DNA from: DAOMNN01 sp964404505
GTDB taxonomy: Bacteria > Pseudomonadota > Gammaproteobacteria > Burkholderiales > Rhodocyclaceae
DNA length: 45,956 bases
Direction: 5' to 3'
NCBI GenBank assembly: GCA_964404505.1
Contig: CAYOKH010000008.1
Location: forward strand, 1-45,956
Shown here: piece by piece, positions 1 to 7,893 of the stretch
Numbering within the stretch: position 1 is the first letter of the stretch
Layout: each line of letters begins with the position of its first letter
Position numbers and translations under genes: made by a program
Notes under the pieces: generated by a model
Seen by the model: only the letters and a program-made list of their open reading frames with translations
The model's database searches: none
Told to the model about the DNA's origin: nothing

Positions 1-374
1 AGCCCGGCGGCCGGTCGTGGCGGCCGGCGGTCGCGCTCGCGGGTCAGCACCTGATCGGCGTCGAGGGAGCGGATCGGCACCCCGACGTCGGCCGGGATGA
101 GACCGGCGAGTTGCAGTTGCAGGTAGCGGGTACAGGTGACCCGCAGGAATGACGTGAAGTTGGCACGGTCACCGAGGACGCCCGCCTCGTCGAGTTCGTC
201 GTGCAGGCGGGTGACGAGCTGCGGGACGCTGAGGCCGTCGCGCGTGCCGATTTCTTCCAGGGCCTGCCAGTAGATGTTCTCCAGGCGGATACTGGTGGCT
301 GCGCCGCGCAGACGGATGGAGCGGGCCCGGCTGGCGTAGAGCGCGGGGTCGGCGGTGGTGAAAATCTGGCACAT
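1..374 (-). CDS. Ribbon-helix-helix domain protein, C-terminus cut by window edge
   Basis: The frame opens at an ATG at 374-372 and runs to base 1 without a stop, so the gene is 3'-truncated by the window. The N-terminus reads MCQIFTTADPALYASRARSI, followed by a stretch with the pattern SIRLENIYWQALEEIG and LSVPQLVTRLHDEL. That is the arrangement I recall for the RHH_4-type ribbon-helix-helix family found in many proteobacteria, in which a short strand binds DNA and two helices form the dimer. A role as a small DNA-binding or aryl-sulfate-type RHH protein is inferred from the fold only. The overlapping frame at 44-412 is Ser/Arg/Pro-rich and not protein-like. Nothing links this gene to the sulfur genes further right. 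Confidence 0.7.
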   Translation of the reverse strand, partial: MCQIFTTADPALYASRARSIRLRGAATSIRLENIYWQALEEIGTRDGLSVPQLVTRLHDELDEAGVLGDRANFTSFLRVTCTRYLQLQLAGLIPADVGVPIRSLDADQVLTRERDRRPPRPAAG

Positions 375-470
375 GGCGCTCTCCTTGTCGCGGCGACCGG
401 TTGCGAGGCCATTCATTCTAGTCCGCTCCGGGGCGCGGCGCCGATGCGCACACGCTCCGGCCCGGATGCA

Positions 471-1049
471 CTAGTGGCTGATGCGGGTGCCGAGAACGGC
501 GAGGAACTGCGCGATCCATGCCGGATGCGCGGGCCAGGCGGGAGCGCTGACCAAATTCCCGTCGGTGACGGCCTGGTCGACCGGGATGTCGGCATAGGTG
601 CCGCCGGCTAGTTCGACGTCGGCGCGGCAGGCCGGATAGGCGGAGCAGCGCTTGCCTTCCAGCACCCGCGCACCGGCCAGCAACTGCGCGCCGTGGCAAA
701 TCGCCGCCACCGGCTTGTTCGCGGTGAAGAAATGGCGAACCATCGCGACGACCTGATCGTCCAGCCGCAGGTATTCCGGTCCGCGCCCACCGGGGATCAC
801 CAGAGCATCGTAGCGCTCGGCCTCGATGTCCGCGAAAGTCGCGTTGAGGGTGAAGTTGTGCCCGCGCTTCTCGCTGTAGGTCTGGTCCCCCTCGAAATCG
901 TGGATCGCGGTCGCAATCGTGTCGCCCGCCTTCTTGCCCGGACACACCGCATGCACGGTGTGGCCCACCGCCTGCAGTGCCTGGAACGGGACCATGGTTT
1001 CGTAGTCCTCGCAGAAATCGCCGCAGATCATCAGAATTTTCTTGCCCAT
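471..1049 (-). CDS. DJ-1/PfpI family protein
   Basis: This 192-residue protein starts at the ATG at 1049, which has a strong GGAGGAGACG ribosome site just upstream; the longer frame to 1097 lacks one. The N-terminus (MGKKILMICGDFCEDYE) and the nucleophile elbow AAICHGAQLLAGARVLEG near residue 115 are hallmarks of the DJ-1/PfpI/YajL superfamily, with the elbow Cys as reactive residue. Preceding PGGRGPEYLRLDD supplies the usual Gly-rich turn. Members act as glyoxalases or deglycases, chaperones or proteases, so the exact reaction cannot be read from the sequence. It stands alone, with a sequence gap a little over 100 bases upstream of its start. Confidence 0.88.
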   Translation of the reverse strand: MGKKILMICGDFCEDYETMVPFQALQAVGHTVHAVCPGKKAGDTIATAIHDFEGDQTYSEKRGHNFTLNATFADIEAERYDALVIPGGRGPEYLRLDDQVVAMVRHFFTANKPVAAICHGAQLLAGARVLEGKRCSAYPACRADVELAGGTYADIPVDQAVTDGNLVSAPAWPAHPAWIAQFLAVLGTRISH

Positions 1050-1155
1050 CTTCGTCTCCTCCATCGGTTGCCGGGGCTGTTGCCCGCCCCGACGCACAGT
1101 ATGCGCGGGCGCATCCAGACGGTGGTGGTACCCCGTTGTGACGTCCCCACCGCAA

Positions 1156-1255
1156 NNNNNNNNNNNNNNNNNNNNNNNNNNNNNNNNNNNNNNNNNNNNN
1201 NNNNNNNNNNNNNNNNNNNNNNNNNNNNNNNNNNNNNNNNNNNNNNNNNNNNNNN
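1156..1255. other. Assembly gap (100 N)
   Basis: Exactly 100 Ns, the conventional placeholder for a scaffold gap of unknown length. Genes on either side (the PfpI protein at 471-1049 and the RcnB-like protein at 1538) need not be truly adjacent. The flanks 1050-1155 and 1256-1537 hold no convincing gene; the frames that cross the Ns are artefacts. Confidence 0.99.
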
Positions 1256-1537
1256 GGCCGCAACCGTTAGGGTCGAAATTGGTGATGATATGTGCTTAAC
1301 CGTCAAGGGAGCAATCAGCAGAGCAGGAAATGGGCAGCTGACCGCGACCTCAACCAGATGCCAATCGACGTGATTGCCATCTGCAGAGCCCCTTTCGGGC
1401 AAGCCACCGAAACGTATGTGTCCTACCGAACCGATGGGATCACCGCGTTTCTCGTATGATTACGACAAATGCAGCACCTGCCAGGGTCGGGCTGCCTCGA
1501 CAAACCCAGTGGCACGCGAACAACATAGGAATCCGAC

Positions 1538-2086
1538 ATGCGAAACAAGACACTACAAACGGGTTTGATTGCAGCATTCATGCTCGGCGCTTTCGCCGGT
1601 ACGCCCGGTTTCGCCGCCAAGCCGGACTGGACGGACGGCAAGGGTGGGGGCAGGTCCGAACAGCGTGACGAACGGCCTGATCAGCGCCGCGGGGATGGGG
1701 ACCGAAACCACGGGCAGCGGGACCAACGGTCCGAGGATCGCCGTGGCGATAGCGGCGAGCGCGACGCGGTCGCCAGCCGTTATTTCGGGGACCAGCACCG
1801 CAGCGCCAGCCGTGACTACTTTCGCCAGCACTATTCCGACACCCGTTGCCCGCCGGGACTGGCGAAAAAGCAGAACGGATGCATGCCACCGGGGTTGGCT
1901 AAGAAGTGGTCGATGGGGCGGTCGTTGCCGCGCGACGTGATCTTCCACAACCTGCCGCCGGAGCTGATCAACCGGTTCGGCACGCCCCCGCCGCGGCAAC
2001 GTTACGTGCGGGTCGACTCCGACATCCTGCTCATCGAGATGGGCACCGGCATCGTCCTGGACGTGATCGAGAATCTCGGCTGGTAA
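1538..2086 (+). CDS. RcnB/CigR-like secreted protein
   Basis: This is a 182-residue protein with a Sec signal peptide (MRNKTLQTGLIAAFMLGAFA, cleavage probably after GFAA near residue 27). A long, very hydrophilic Asp/Arg/Gln/Gly-rich low-complexity region follows (about residues 30-85). The C-terminal domain starts around RCPPGLAKKQNGCMPPGLAKK and ends with a YVRVDSDILLIEMGTGIVLDVI-type strand pair. The PPGLAKK repeat plus that ending matches RcnB-family proteins and CigR-like proteins. RcnB is periplasmic and affects metal homeostasis in E. coli; function here is unknown. The start has AGGA upstream. A strong intrinsic terminator follows at 2169-2204. Confidence 0.75.
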   Translation: MRNKTLQTGLIAAFMLGAFAGTPGFAAKPDWTDGKGGGRSEQRDERPDQRRGDGDRNHGQRDQRSEDRRGDSGERDAVASRYFGDQHRSASRDYFRQHYSDTRCPPGLAKKQNGCMPPGLAKKWSMGRSLPRDVIFHNLPPELINRFGTPPPRQRYVRVDSDILLIEMGTGIVLDVIENLGW

Positions 2087-2168
2087 GCGGCGACCGGAAA
2101 AGCTGGCCGGGTGCGAGACACTGCATTTGGCAGCCTGTCGGGCCTGAGGCTGATAGGCTGCTAGAATG

Positions 2169-2204
2169 GCCCATGGGCGCGAGCCCGTGGGCTTTTCCTT
2201 TTTT
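2169..2204 (+). terminator. Rho-independent terminator after the RcnB-like gene
   Basis: A 10-bp stem (GCCCATGGGC at 2169-2178, GCCCGTGGGC at 2183-2192, one G-U pair) closes a GCGA tetraloop. It is followed directly by TTTTCCTTTTTT at 2193-2204. This is a textbook intrinsic terminator on the plus strand, between 2086 and the GrpB start at 2236. Confidence 0.87.
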
Positions 2205-2235
2205 CGCGCAATGGCACGCCGTCCGGACCGGAATC

Positions 2236-2811
2236 ATGGAACAACCGGAAGAACGCATCCGCAGGGCAATCGAGGAAGAGGTTGCCATCGAGCCCTACGA
2301 TCCGGAATGGCCGCGGCTGTTCGAAGCCGAGAAGCGCCATCTGCTGGACTGTATTCCGCACGAACTGATCGGACGGATCGAACACTTCGGCAGCACGGCG
2401 GTGCCGGGGCTCGCAGCCAAGCCGATCATCGACATGCTGGTGGAAGTGTCGTCCCTCGTGACAGCCGGCCGGCGCATCGCTCCGATTCTGCAGGCGCAGG
2501 GCTACGATTATTTCTGGCGCCCGTCCTGGTACGATGCCAATGAACCCGCCTACATATGGTTCATCAAGCGTGATGCCACGGGCCGACGCACCCATCACGT
2601 GCATATGCTCGAACCGGACTCGGCTGACTGGGAACGTCTGCTGTTCCGCGACTACCTGATCGACAACCCTGCCGTTGCGCGGGAGTATGAAGCACTCAAG
2701 TACCGGATAGCGCGCGAACACCCGAACGACCGGATCGCATATGCAAAAGGCAAGACCAGGTTCATTACGCAGGCGACCCGGGCGGCGCGCAAGCACTATC
2801 GATCGCAGTAG
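2236..2811 (+). CDS. GrpB family protein (nucleotidyltransferase fold)
   Basis: A 191-residue GrpB/UPF0157-type protein. Diagnostic segments are VAIEPYDPEWPRLFEAEKR near the N-terminus and the nucleotidyltransferase-like core IEHFGSTAVPGLAAKPIIDM, where GS and the acidic IDM residues match the NTase pattern. A C-terminal HVHMLEPDSADWERLLFRDYL block follows, then the alpha-helical YEALKYRIAREHPNDRIAYAKGK. Some family members are fused to CoaE; this one is free-standing. Biochemical role is unknown. The ATG at 2236 is chosen because the homologous region starts there; the open frame reaches back across the terminator and must be untranslated. No link to sulfur metabolism is visible. Confidence 0.9.
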   Translation: MEQPEERIRRAIEEEVAIEPYDPEWPRLFEAEKRHLLDCIPHELIGRIEHFGSTAVPGLAAKPIIDMLVEVSSLVTAGRRIAPILQAQGYDYFWRPSWYDANEPAYIWFIKRDATGRRTHHVHMLEPDSADWERLLFRDYLIDNPAVAREYEALKYRIAREHPNDRIAYAKGKTRFITQATRAARKHYRSQ

Positions 2812-2842
2812 GCCAGGAACCAACGCGCCCCCTGGCTGCCCG

Positions 2843-2863
2843 AACGGCATGAGCCGTTGTTTC
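2843..2863 (+). terminator. Possible weak terminator after grpB
   Basis: A 6-bp stem AACGGC / GCCGTT with an ATGA loop, followed by GTTTC, lies about 30 bp after the GrpB stop. The short stem and poor U-tract make it a weak candidate. Confidence 0.35.
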
Positions 2864-2877
2864 ACGATACATGGACC

Positions 2878-3255
2878 ATGCACCGAGAAAACAGTTCTTC
2901 CCTGTCGATCGTCACCGCCACCGTTGTCCTCGCCCTCGTTCTGCCGGCATGCGGCGCGCAAACGGAATCAGATGCCCCATCCTCACCTGCCCTGGATCAC
3001 GAGACACGCATGCACCAGGCACGCAAGACCTGCCACGACGCACTGCTCGCGACCCTCGATGACCCCGATTCTGCGAGCCTCGAGCCGGAAGGCAGCTGGA
3101 ATGTCGAGCGACAGCCGAATGACACGATTGTCGTACGCCTCGCGGGAACGGTGCACAATGCCCTGGGTGAGCCGATCGATGCCACCTGGGAATGCGTCGC
3201 GCTTCCCGATGGCAAGGAGATGCGCCTGGTGACCCTGACGCTGGTCGACCTCTGA
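2878..3255 (+). CDS. Small putative lipoprotein
   Basis: A 125-residue protein when started at the ATG at 2878; a TTG at 2857 in the same frame is possible but has no better ribosome site. A hydrophobic stretch (IVTATVVLALVLPAC) ends in a lipobox-like LPAC, so it is probably lipid-anchored and periplasmic. The mature part contains KTCHDALLATLDDPDSASLEPEG and a later WECVALPDGKEM, giving one probable disulfide pair (TC and EC). This resembles small periplasmic proteins of unknown function with a DPDSA-type motif. It is convergent with the TraB-like gene 47 bp away. Confidence 0.68.
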   Translation: MHRENSSSLSIVTATVVLALVLPACGAQTESDAPSSPALDHETRMHQARKTCHDALLATLDDPDSASLEPEGSWNVERQPNDTIVVRLAGTVHNALGEPIDATWECVALPDGKEMRLVTLTLVDL

Positions 3256-3302
3256 ATCGGATCGGTCCGTTGTCACCGGCCGCCGTATCTGCGTCGCCTG
3301 GC

Positions 3303-4511
3303 TCAGTTCCCCGAACCGAGCAGATGCCCGAATATGCGCGCGCCGCCGATGTAGGTGCCCATGGCGGAGCCGAGCGTGGTGAGGAAGAACACCAGCAGGA
3401 CCCGTGAGACTCGATTGCGCCACCATCCCTGGATCCTGCCGACATCAGTGCGGAGACGGGCGAAATCTCCCACGTTCGGCTTGCGTAGATAGAGCTCCAC
3501 CGCCGCCGCAACGAAACCTATGCCGATGGTCGGATTCAGCGAAGTCAGCGGCGCCGCGACTGCGGCAGTCAGGACCGTCAGCGGGTGGGCAAGGGCGACC
3601 AGGCCCCCGATGGCGGCAAGCCCTCCGTTGATCAGGAACCACTCCATCACCATCCGGTAGCCCAGTTCGGTATTGCGGCTGAAGCCGATCACGAACCCTG
3701 CCAGGATGACGGCCACGATCACCCAGGGGACGACCTTCGGCCAGCGTGCTTTCGGCGGCGACGCCTCGAGCGCGCGAATCGTCGTATCGGCAGATTCGTC
3801 CGCCTGGCCGAGGTAGTTCTCGATACCCCTGAGGTGCCCCGCACCGACGACCGCGAGCACGCGACGCGCGCTGCCGCTGTCGACCAGCATGCGCAATCTC
3901 GCCGCCATGTAGCGGTCTCGTTCGTCGATCACCGGACCGTAAAGTTCGCCGGATTGCTCCGCGAACTCGCTGAAGGTGGACTCGAGCATGTCCCCCTCCT
4001 TCAACTTCTCGATATCCGATTCCTCGATCTTCTCCCGCGTCAGGACGCTCGCGAGAATGCCTCCGACGAGTTCCATCCGCCGCCACCACGGAACCGCGCG
4101 ATACGCGCGGCGAAGCGTCAGGCCGATCTCGCGATCGATCAGCACGAGCGGGATCCCCTGATCCAGCGCACCATCGATCGCAGCGCGCATCTCCGCGCCG
4201 GGTTCGATGCCGTACTGGTCGGCCAGCCGCTGCTGGTAGGCACCGAGCGCCAGGCTGGCGCCGACCATCGGCGCCTGACCGCTGCGGATGACGCTGAAGA
4301 GATCGAGCTTGCCCATTGCGTCGGGGTCCAGCATCGCACGCTGGCGACTGTCGCACAGTTCGATCGCAACCGCATCGAACGCCCCCTGCGCGATGAGCGC
4401 CTCGACCGCGCGTGCACTGGCGGGGGAAACGTGTGCAGTACCGAGCAGGATGATCTCGGTGTCCCCGATCTTCAGGACGCGATGCGGCTCTTGGGCGAGC
4501 AATTCGTGCAT
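3303..4511 (-). CDS. TraB/PrgY family membrane protein
   Basis: A 402-residue protein of the TraB/PrgY (TIKI/GumN-related) group. The N-terminal motif ILLGTAHVSPASARAVEALI is the conserved GTAHVS block, followed by VAIELCDSRQRAML; a second block PLVLIDREIGLTLRRAYRAVPWW matches the EIG/R region. AVVGAGHLRGI near residue 220 carries the conserved GH. At least four C-terminal membrane segments lie from about residue 260 to 395. TraB in enterococci shuts down pheromone activity, and eukaryotic TIKI relatives are metalloproteases; the bacterial chromosomal role is unknown. The start ATG at 4511 begins the MHELLAQEP reading. It is a single gene, separated from fccB by a terminator. Confidence 0.85.
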   Translation of the reverse strand: MHELLAQEPHRVLKIGDTEIILLGTAHVSPASARAVEALIAQGAFDAVAIELCDSRQRAMLDPDAMGKLDLFSVIRSGQAPMVGASLALGAYQQRLADQYGIEPGAEMRAAIDGALDQGIPLVLIDREIGLTLRRAYRAVPWWRRMELVGGILASVLTREKIEESDIEKLKEGDMLESTFSEFAEQSGELYGPVIDERDRYMAARLRMLVDSGSARRVLAVVGAGHLRGIENYLGQADESADTTIRALEASPPKARWPKVVPWVIVAVILAGFVIGFSRNTELGYRMVMEWFLINGGLAAIGGLVALAHPLTVLTAAVAAPLTSLNPTIGIGFVAAAVELYLRKPNVGDFARLRTDVGRIQGWWRNRVSRVLLVFFLTTLGSAMGTYIGGARIFGHLLGSGN

Positions 4512-4690
4512 GGGGTGTCAAAAAGGCATTCGTCGTGGCCAGCGCGCAATCCTAGCAGAGCTGCGGCTGCTCGGGTATGAGATCGCGGTCCGGGCCCCGA
4601 ACCGCACTGCTTCATCAAACGGCGCCGGGACGGGCCGATGCCGGATGGTCGATGTGCTGCCGCACGGCGCACTCGAAGTGCAAGCGTCGC

Positions 4691-4720
4691 AAGAAGAAAA
4701 CGGGCGGCCAAAGCCGCCCG
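4691..4720 (-). terminator. Rho-independent terminator of the fccAB operon
   Basis: A perfect 8-bp stem (CGGGCGGC at 4701-4708, GCCGCCCG at 4713-4720, loop CAAA on the plus strand) is followed on the minus strand by TTTTCTTCTT (4700-4691). It lies 27 bp after the fccB stop, so it should end the fccA-fccB transcript. Confidence 0.87.
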
Positions 4721-4746
4721 CACTGCATCAGAAGGCCGTCGCGAGA

Positions 4747-6042
4747 TCAGCCCCAGGTGTCCTCGGTGATCCCGGTGTACCAGCCTGCCGCGTAATTCGC
4801 CTCACGCCGGAGATCGGCAGCACTCGCATTGGCCGGAGTCAATCCTCCTGCACCCTGGACGCCCGCCAGGGCACCGTCCTTGAGGCGATACACGGCAGCG
4901 ATCGAGACCCCGTAATCCGGGGCAATCAGGCTGTAGCACGTATTCACCGCGGAAGGCTCAGGCACTTCGTAGCCGCGAATCGCGCTCACCACCGCCACGG
5001 CAGCCATCTTGCCCTGGTTGTTGGCTGCATGGCCCGATTTCGGCATGGCGCCGGCAATGGCCGCATCACCGATCACGTAGATGCCCGGATGCTTGGTCGA
5101 CTCGAAGGTCGCCTGGTTGACCGTGCACCAGCCCTCATCATTGCCCAGACCGGTCGCCAGGGCCAAGTTGCTTGCCGTCTGCGCGGGGATGATATTGATC
5201 ACGTCGCCCTTGTGCTCGGTGAAGCCGGCTTCCGTGTAGACCGTCATCTTCGCGACGTCCACGCGCTCCACCCTGCCACCCTTCGATCCCGCAATCCATT
5301 CGATCATCCCCGGGTAGCGCTTTTTCCAGCCGTCTTCGAACAGACCCTGCTTGGAGAAATTCTCCTTGGTATCGAGCACGAGGATCTTCGACTTCGGTTT
5401 GTGGGTCTTGAGGTAGTGCGCCATCATCGAAACACGCTCGTAGGGTCCGGGCGGGCAACGGAAGACACCGCCGGGGGCGGAGACGATCACCGTCCCGCCA
5501 TCGGGCATCGCGCGCAACTGGTCGCGCAGCAGCGCCGTCTGCGGACCCGCCTTCCAGGCGTGCGGCATCCGCTGGGTCGCATTTTCGTCGTAGCCCTCGA
5601 TCGCGTTCCAGAGGAAGTCGATCCCGGGTGACATCACGAGCTTGTCGTAGGTGAGCGTCTGTCCGCCGGCAAGCCGGACCGTGCGTCCGGCCGGATCGAT
5701 CGCGGTGACCGTGTCGTGCACGACGTTCACGCCATGCTTCGAGCGCAGCGCGTCGTAGCCGTGCGTGATGTCCGGCATTTCGAGCATGCCCCCGAGCACC
5801 CAGTTGCTGGCGGGGCAGGTTGCGTAGGTCCGGTTCGCCTCGACCAGGGTCACGTTGATATTGGCATCGAAGCGGCGCAGATACTTTGCGCATGTCGCGC
5901 CACCGAATCCGCCGCCGATCACCACCACGTGCGGCGCACCGGCAGTGGCACCCGGCGTTGCACAGCCGAGCATGGGAAGCACGGAGAGCGCCCCACCGGC
6001 TCCGGCGATCTTGACGAATGTCCTGCGTGAGATAGGCTTCAC
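4747..6042 (-). CDS. fccB: Flavocytochrome c sulfide dehydrogenase, flavoprotein subunit
   Basis: A 431-residue FAD subunit of flavocytochrome c (FCSD), which oxidises sulfide in the periplasm and passes electrons to FccA. The N-terminus has a twin-arginine signal (SRRTFVKIAG), as expected for a cofactor-loaded exported protein. FAD-binding HVVVIGGGFGGATCAKYL follows. Cys76 in TYATCPASNWVLGG aligns with the residue that covalently binds FAD in Allochromatium FccB, Cys196 in FRCPPGPYER and the later NTCYSLIAPDYGVS Cys with its redox-active pair. The C-terminal YAAGWYTGITEDTWG is the family's terminal signature. It is 12 bp downstream of fccA in one operon closed by the terminator at 4691-4720. 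Confidence 0.96.
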   Translation of the reverse strand: MKPISRRTFVKIAGAGGALSVLPMLGCATPGATAGAPHVVVIGGGFGGATCAKYLRRFDANINVTLVEANRTYATCPASNWVLGGMLEMPDITHGYDALRSKHGVNVVHDTVTAIDPAGRTVRLAGGQTLTYDKLVMSPGIDFLWNAIEGYDENATQRMPHAWKAGPQTALLRDQLRAMPDGGTVIVSAPGGVFRCPPGPYERVSMMAHYLKTHKPKSKILVLDTKENFSKQGLFEDGWKKRYPGMIEWIAGSKGGRVERVDVAKMTVYTEAGFTEHKGDVINIIPAQTASNLALATGLGNDEGWCTVNQATFESTKHPGIYVIGDAAIAGAMPKSGHAANNQGKMAAVAVVSAIRGYEVPEPSAVNTCYSLIAPDYGVSIAAVYRLKDGALAGVQGAGGLTPANASAADLRREANYAAGWYTGITEDTWG

Positions 6043-6054
6043 TGTGTCTCCCCC

Positions 6055-6387
6055 TTAAGGCTTCTTGCCAAGTTTGGAGAGGAAGTCCGCAAGCTCGGCG
6101 ATCTCCTCGTCGGAATAGCCCTTGGCATGGCGGTCCATGACCGTTGCAGCCTTCAGTCCCTCGCGGTATCCCTTCATGTCCTTGATGATCTCCTCGGCGG
6201 ACATCCCTTCGATCGCGGGCATGTCGCCGCTGCTGTATCCGTCCGTGCCGTGACACGTGAAACAGCTCACCGCCATCAGTTCGGCGCGTGATATCTGCGC
6301 CTGCGCCGCGGCGGGCAATGCAAGCATTGCCGTCAGCGCAAGCGCCGTCAGGGCAAGCCTCCCCCTTCTTTTACTTGACATGTGCAT
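6055..6387 (-). CDS. fccA: Monohaem cytochrome c, FccA-type subunit
   Basis: A 110-residue class I cytochrome c with a Sec signal (hydrophobic LALTALALTAMLALPAAAQA, cleavage after AQA). A single haem site, CFTCHGTDG, sits near residue 42. The downstream Met ligand is probably within the SSGDMPAIEGMSAEEI segment, and the C-terminal helix is SDEEIAELADFLSKL. It lies directly upstream of fccB and is the likely electron acceptor of the flavoprotein. Allochromatium FccA is dihaem, so this is the shorter monohaem version seen in some chemotrophs. The ATG at 6387 has AGGAGG at the right distance; the second ATG at 6381 is less well placed. Confidence 0.9.
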   Translation of the reverse strand: MHMSSKRRGRLALTALALTAMLALPAAAQAQISRAELMAVSCFTCHGTDGYSSGDMPAIEGMSAEEIIKDMKGYREGLKAATVMDRHAKGYSDEEIAELADFLSKLGKKP

Positions 6388-6815
6388 ACACTCCTCCTAA
6401 GTGGTTACGACCTTCAGCAGCGGGACGACCGACCGTGGATGTTCTTGTCCGCCACCGCATGCCTGCTCACCGGACTTTCGAATTGCCGTACTGCCGTTGC
6501 TCCTGTACCTGACGACCGCAGAATGCGGAAAACCGTGCCCTCCACATGCAAGGCAGACGGAAAGGCGCAGCCTGACATCCTCCCTGCATCGTCGATGCAG
6601 TGGACGGCGGGATCCCGGAGAAGCGTCGGGGCTGGAGAAAGGGAATCCCTGTCGGACTTTGATCGACCGCACTCCCGAATTCAATACCCCATCTCGGTTA
6701 GCGTCAACAGAAACCCGTCACCCCAAGGGCGTATATATCGGCACCTATGTATATTCGGATTGACGTATACGGGAATTCGATTCGCATGGCACCCGCGGGT
6801 CGCCGGGATCCGGAC
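6388..6815. other. 428-bp intergenic region upstream of fccAB
   Basis: No convincing gene. An AT-rich patch at about 6728-6785 (with TATATA, TATGTATATT and GTATAC) is the only departure from the high-GC background and is a plausible site for the fccAB promoter on the minus strand. I could not identify clean -35/-10 boxes. CACCTATGT at 6742-6750 differs by one base from the core of the motif seen at 7333, 17960 and 42386. Confidence 0.4.
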
Positions 6816-7262
6816 CTATTCGACGTAGAACTTTGTCTCGCGCCTGCGTCCCGGCCTGACCCGCTGGATCACGACACCCCGTACGGGCTCGAGGCCGGCT
6901 ATCGTCACCTCCGGGTACGCCGGATTGAGCGGACACAGGCGCCAGCCGTCGCCTTCGCGACGCAGTTGTCGCAGCGTCCAGTCGTCCGCCACGTTCGCGA
7001 GTACGTAGCAACCATCCTCGACTCGCCCCGCGGGCTCGATCACGACGATTTCACCGTGCGCGAACTCCGGATTCATCGAGTCCCCGAGCACCATGAGCGC
7101 GAAGGACTCGCTGCCGTCGCACGAAGACGCCGCCCCGCTTTCCGGTGAAGCGGCGATGGGAATGGTGCGTTGCATGTCTTCAATCTCCACGTCGACTGTG
7201 ATCCGGTCGGGGTCCCGTAGGTTTCGTCGGGCGCGATCACGAGCGTTTTCATTCTGTACCAC
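6816..7262 (-). CDS. S24/LexA-like domain protein without HTH
   Basis: A 148-residue protein consisting almost only of a LexA/UmuD-type S24 domain. The nucleophile region ALMVLGDSMNPEFAHGEIVV (Ser62) is a clear match, and CYVLANVADDWTLRQLRREGDGWRL corresponds to the second active-site block. The residue where LexA-type proteases carry the catalytic Lys appears to be Arg98 (in TLRQL), so autocleavage may be lost. The first 30 residues are charged and show no helix-turn-helix. It could be a redox or stress-sensing fragment or a degenerate regulator. It is divergent from tusA at 7526 and sits between fccAB and tusA; regulation of either is only inferred. Confidence 0.8.
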   Translation of the reverse strand: MVQNENARDRARRNLRDPDRITVDVEIEDMQRTIPIAASPESGAASSCDGSESFALMVLGDSMNPEFAHGEIVVIEPAGRVEDGCYVLANVADDWTLRQLRREGDGWRLCPLNPAYPEVTIAGLEPVRGVVIQRVRPGRRRETKFYVE

Positions 7263-7332
7263 TACAATCGCCGCATCTACTACCGCGTTGAGCTACCCGG
7301 AACGGGTCCACCCGCCAGAAACGGTCTCCACA

Positions 7333-7349
7333 CCCATTACCCATGTGAG
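7333..7349 (-). promoter_or_regulatory. Candidate regulator-binding site, copy 1
   Basis: CCCATTACCCATGTGAG on the plus strand; its complement CTCACATGGGTAATGGG differs at only two of 17 positions from 42386-42402 upstream of qmoA. It lies between the divergent S24-like gene and tusA. The core CCCATGTG is shared with the site upstream of soeA. The binding protein is unknown. Confidence 0.4.
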
Positions 7350-7358
7350 TTAGGTGTG

Positions 7359-7376
7359 ATTACCCAACATGGTAAT
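7359..7376. promoter_or_regulatory. Inverted repeat ATTACC-N6-GGTAAT
   Basis: Perfect 6-bp arms (7359-7364 and 7371-7376) around CAACAT, ten bases from the end of copy 1 of the shared motif and 150 bp upstream of tusA. The dyad looks like an operator. NarL-type heptamers often begin TACC, so binding by the response regulator at 19401 is a possibility, not a conclusion. Confidence 0.4.
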
Positions 7377-7525
7377 AGACGTCGCATCGGCCTGACACGC
7401 CTAATAGCTAACATCCCGGCAGGTGCTCCCCCGCCGCGATGGCGGCTTGCGCACCCGTTGCTCGAGGCGCCCGAGCGCGCGGGACCGCAGTCGTGATGCA
7501 CCTTAAACCACATGGAAACACAAGG

Positions 7526-7753
7526 ATGAATTTCGACAAGGAACTCGATACCCGCGGCCTGTCCTGTCCTTTGCCCATCGTCAAGACCAAGAAGGCCCTC
7601 AATGGCATGAACGCCGGAGAAGTCCTGAAAGTCGTTTCGACCGACTCGGGCTCGGTCAAGGACATGCAGGCTTTTGCCAACCAGACCGGAAACCCCTTGC
7701 TCGCTTCTGAAACCGAGGGCAAGGAATTCGTCTTCTACCTGCGCAAGAGTTGA
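7526..7753 (+). CDS. tusA: TusA family sulfur carrier
   Basis: A 75-residue single-domain TusA. The conserved carrier motif RGLSCPLPIVKTKKAL has the persulfide-forming Cys at about residue 13; VLKVVSTDSGSVKDMQAFANQTGN and EFVFYLRKS complete the two-layer fold. TusA moves sulfane sulfur between rhodaneses, DsrE-type proteins and DsrC in the cytoplasm of dsr-type oxidisers. The ATG at 7526 follows AAGG and gives the normal family length; an upstream in-frame ATG at 7496 would add ten unusual residues. The dsrE2 gene 140 bp downstream on the same strand supports a TusA-DsrE2 relay. Confidence 0.95.
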   Translation: MNFDKELDTRGLSCPLPIVKTKKALNGMNAGEVLKVVSTDSGSVKDMQAFANQTGNPLLASETEGKEFVFYLRKS

Positions 7754-7893
7754 GACGGAGTCGCGGCGAAGCGCACAGTTCGCGTCACGCCGCGCAATGA
7801 CCTCGCGCCCTCTTGGCTAGGGGCGTTCGTCATCCTGCAGCACCACGACAAAGCGCACGTCCGCATGCACGGACGGCATCCAGGAGAGAGACA

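Noticed and set aside
1042..1402. Frames that run through the N block
   Set aside because: They exist only because Ns give no stop codon.
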